Assembly: GCA_051745935.1 (NCBI GenBank)
Contig: JBNJEM010000340.1
Coordinates: 1-8,355 of the forward strand
Origin: JBNJEM01 sp051745935
GTDB taxonomy: Bacteria > Planctomycetota > Planctomycetia > Pirellulales > Pirellulaceae
DNA: 8,355 nucleotides
Direction: 5' to 3'
Position 1 is the first letter of the stretch, and each line of letters starts with the position of its first letter. Under the pieces are notes generated by a model that was not told the origin of the DNA, did no database searches, and saw only the letters and a program-made list of their open reading frames with translations. Below are positions 6,714 through 8,355 of this stretch, piece by piece. A program made the position numbers and the translations under genes.

Positions 6714-8017
6714 CGCAAGAGCAAGAACAAGAAACACAGGACACCAATGACCGGCAAATGGAAGCCTATACGGAAGCCGCGACGAGTGGTCTTTACGCCA
6801 AACAGTCGGGGCTGGTCGGAAAATACGACAACGTCCGTCGACTGTGGGAAGATGAAATCACCAGGCTTTGGCTGCGGCCTTCGCTGCAGAATCTGATCGA
6901 GCGGAAACGGTCGCGGATGCAGCGCGTCCGCATCATGGATCTGGGATGCGGCAGCGCCGACGGCTATGAACTGCTCACGGGCGTCCGGGGCCGCGATCCG
7001 GACCTTCAAGACGTCGAGGTCAACGTCTTGACCCCGAGCATTCTGGGATGCTACAAAGGGGTCGAATTGAATGAAGAGTTGATCGCCCAGGGCCGGTACA
7101 TCTACGGTCACAATTCCAAGCTGTTCTTTGAACAGGCGAGTTTTACGGAGGGACTGCCACTGGGTGAAAATGAAAAGCCTTACGATCTCTATTTCGCCTC
7201 CTACGGCACCTGTTCGCACCACAACGATGATGAAACGCTGATTCGACTTTTGTCCGATATCGCCACCCGGGCGGAAGAACACTGTCTGATCGTCTGCGAT
7301 TGGCTGGGACGCTACTCCTATGAATGGCAGTCGCTCTGGACCAACAATCTGGAGGAAAGACGTAACATGGACTACGTGGTCTCCTATATCTATGACAAGG
7401 AGGAACGCGAACTGCGACGCGGCGAGTTGCAGCATCTGTTGCTGCGCCTGATGAGCCGGCAGGAAGCGGAGGGAATCATCGCCGAGGCCAGCAAGCGAGC
7501 CGGAGTGGAAATCAAACCTCTGACCTTCTTTGATCGGTCCGTCTTCACCGGCCGGCATATGGACACGGGGGACTACAACCCGCATGCCCAGCCGATTCGC
7601 CAAGCCATTAACTCGCTGCACGAAGCAAACGTGCGCACCGATCCCAGCTCGCTCTTGATCGACTACATGCCAAAGCCGGGATTCGAGTTCATCAACGATT
7701 ACTTCGAGCAGTTGCAGATGACCTGGAACACGCTCGTGTTGTACGTCGATGGACTGATGCAAAGCTACGATATCCAAAAGAAAACGTTTTCGTCGGAACC
7801 ACCGCCGATCCCGGGTTCGTATCCGCCCGCCCTGCGGGAAATGATGGGGCGCATGCGGCTCGTGGTCGAGGGGGTCGGCTGGCTGGGACTCGGCTTGCCC
7901 CGTGAAAACATCATCGAGCCGCAGTTGGGCTATGCCCTCCGCCATCTCGAGATGAAACTGCAGCAAGGGCTCGGATGTGGACACGGTTTCGTGGGGATCC
8001 TCGAAGTGAATAAGTAG
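6710..8017 (+). CDS. class I SAM-dependent methyltransferase with long C-terminal extension
   Basis: The 435-residue protein has a Rossmann methyltransferase domain at about residues 70-215. Motif I is IMDLGCGSADG (75-85), the acidic ribose-binding residue is probably E119 in GVELNEEL, and DLYFASYGTCSHHND (159-173) lies at the motif IV position. The gap between motif I and E119 is about 38 residues, roughly twice the usual, because of an insertion containing DVEVNVLTPSILGCY. Residues 1-20 are Q/E-rich and polar. About 220 C-terminal residues match nothing I recognise and may bind substrate or a partner. No signal peptide or membrane segment is seen, so it is presumably cytosolic. It is translationally coupled to mttB2, suggesting it acts on the same compound or protein: it might methylate the MttB2 substrate precursor or use its product. 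The acceptor is unknown. It does not look like the histidine methyltransferase EgtD, whose motif I reads differently. Confidence 0.82.
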   Translation: MTQEQEQETQDTNDRQMEAYTEAATSGLYAKQSGLVGKYDNVRRLWEDEITRLWLRPSLQNLIERKRSRMQRVRIMDLGCGSADGYELLTGVRGRDPDLQDVEVNVLTPSILGCYKGVELNEELIAQGRYIYGHNSKLFFEQASFTEGLPLGENEKPYDLYFASYGTCSHHNDDETLIRLLSDIATRAEEHCLIVCDWLGRYSYEWQSLWTNNLEERRNMDYVVSYIYDKEERELRRGELQHLLLRLMSRQEAEGIIAEASKRAGVEIKPLTFFDRSVFTGRHMDTGDYNPHAQPIRQAINSLHEANVRTDPSSLLIDYMPKPGFEFINDYFEQLQMTWNTLVLYVDGLMQSYDIQKKTFSSEPPPIPGSYPPALREMMGRMRLVVEGVGWLGLGLPRENIIEPQLGYALRHLEMKLQQGLGCGHGFVGILEVNK

Positions 8018-8021
8018 CGAC

Positions 8022-8030
8022 GGAAGGAGG
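8022..8030 (+). promoter_or_regulatory. strong ribosome binding site of the acidic small gene
   Basis: GGAAGGAGG includes a full AAGGAGG core, 9 nt before ATG 8040, and lies in the 22-bp gap after the methyltransferase. It is the best Shine-Dalgarno match in the window and suggests the small protein is made in high amounts. Confidence 0.75.
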
Positions 8031-8039
8031 AGCAGGAGC

Positions 8040-8282
8040 ATGACGGCCGCGGCGGAACTTCTTCGAACCTATCGAGGGCAGGCTGGCCTGGATGCCGAGG
8101 ATACGATTGCACTGCTGGTGGATTTTCTCGCCCGCCAGGGCATGACGGACTCCGCCGTCGACGCCCTCTGCGATTACCTCGACGACGAGGGCTTGACCAA
8201 GGAATTCACCGGTTTGTTGATGGAAAACGGTCTGGTCATCGAGCCCGAAGAAGAACCTGAAGGCCTGGATGATGTCGACTGA
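8040..8282 (+). CDS. small, highly acidic protein of unknown function
   Basis: The 80-residue protein matches no family I recognise. It has 21 Asp/Glu against 4 Lys/Arg, so it is strongly negative, and one Cys (in DALCDYLDDEG). It reads as three predicted helices: AAAELLRTYRGQAG, AEDTIALLVDFLARQG, and TDSAVDALCDYLDDEGLTKEFTGLLMENG. A disordered acidic tail (EPEEEPEGLDDVD) follows. There is no signal peptide or membrane segment. It follows the methyltransferase by 22 bp behind a strong AAGGAGG and is the last gene before a noncoding AT-rich segment, so it is probably the last cistron of the mttB2 operon. An accessory or subunit role for the methyltransferase or MttB2 is inference. It is too short for a corrinoid-binding protein, and it lacks the acyl-carrier DSL motif. 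Confidence 0.72.
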   Translation: MTAAAELLRTYRGQAGLDAEDTIALLVDFLARQGMTDSAVDALCDYLDDEGLTKEFTGLLMENGLVIEPEEEPEGLDDVD

Positions 8283-8355
8283 ACATCTTGGATAAAACGC
8301 GATATTTTTGTCTTGCATCTTTTTGTCTAACAACTGTCATTTCAGGACAAAAACA
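8283..8355. promoter_or_regulatory. AT-rich segment with TTTTTGTC boxes, possible operator
   Basis: TTTTTGTCT occurs at 8305-8313 and again at 8320-8328 (15-bp period), and the reverse complement GACAAAAA is at 8346-8353. The second and third boxes can form an 8-bp stem with a 17-nt loop. This segment is much richer in A/T than the rest of the window. It could be a regulator-binding array for a gene beyond the edge, or a weak terminator of the mttB2 operon. The window ends before this can be settled. Confidence 0.35.

Noticed and set aside
1918..8017. Ergothioneine-type pathway (EgtA-like ligase plus EgtD-like methyltransferase)
   Set aside because: The methyltransferase lacks EgtD-like motifs, no EgtB/EgtC/EgtE is present, and the ligase is separated from it by hairpins and two MttB genes.
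6539..8041. 500-residue open frame on the minus strand antisense to the methyltransferase
   Set aside because: It overlaps the end of mttB2 and all of the methyltransferase, whose motifs are unmistakable on the + strand; no start signal supports it.
1..8355. CRISPR array, IS element, tRNA or rRNA gene
   Set aside because: No regularly spaced repeats beyond the two 35-bp copies, no transposase frame, and no cloverleaf or rRNA signature seen on either strand.

Overview
The window is GC-rich bacterial DNA. All six genes I accept lie on the + strand and have clear Shine-Dalgarno signals, except the first mttB-like gene, whose signal is weak. ATG and GTG starts are both used. I cannot fix the taxon by hand. 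Several MttB-family genes together with short dispersed-looking intergenic hairpin repeats fit an environmental Gram-negative lineage (a PVC-type group, a Hydrogenedentes-like group or a deltaproteobacterium), but this is only inference.

Layout: 1-601 has no credible gene. Its first third (about 19-335) is unusually dense in perfect hairpins and nested complementary arms and may encode a structured RNA or long leader; 335-589 shows little. At 602-1894 is proA (gamma-glutamyl phosphate reductase), followed 23 bp later by a GCS2-family glutamate-cysteine ligase (1918-3276). A 75-bp gap holding two back-to-back perfect hairpins separates this pair from the first MttB-like methyltransferase (3352-4833). 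Next comes a 380-bp gap with a perfect 35-bp direct repeat and three hairpins. A second, divergent MttB-like gene (5214-6713) then overlaps a SAM-dependent methyltransferase (6710-8017) by ATGA. After 22 bp, with a strong ribosome binding site, there is an 80-residue very acidic orphan protein (8040-8282). The last 73 bp are AT-rich, with repeated TTTTTGTC boxes.

How they may work together: proA and the GCS2 gene both act on gamma-carboxyl-activated glutamate (proline and gamma-glutamylcysteine synthesis) and look like one transcription unit. The second half looks like a C1/methylated-amine module. MttB-family proteins normally move a methyl group from a quaternary or tertiary amine to a corrinoid protein. 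Neither copy has an in-frame TAG (pyrrolysine) codon, so both belong with the non-Pyl homologues typified by glycine betaine, proline betaine and carnitine demethylases. No corrinoid protein, corrinoid reductive activator or methylcorrinoid:folate methyltransferase is in the window. The most unusual unit is mttB2, SAM-methyltransferase and acidic small protein, tightly coupled; I do not recognise it as a described system.
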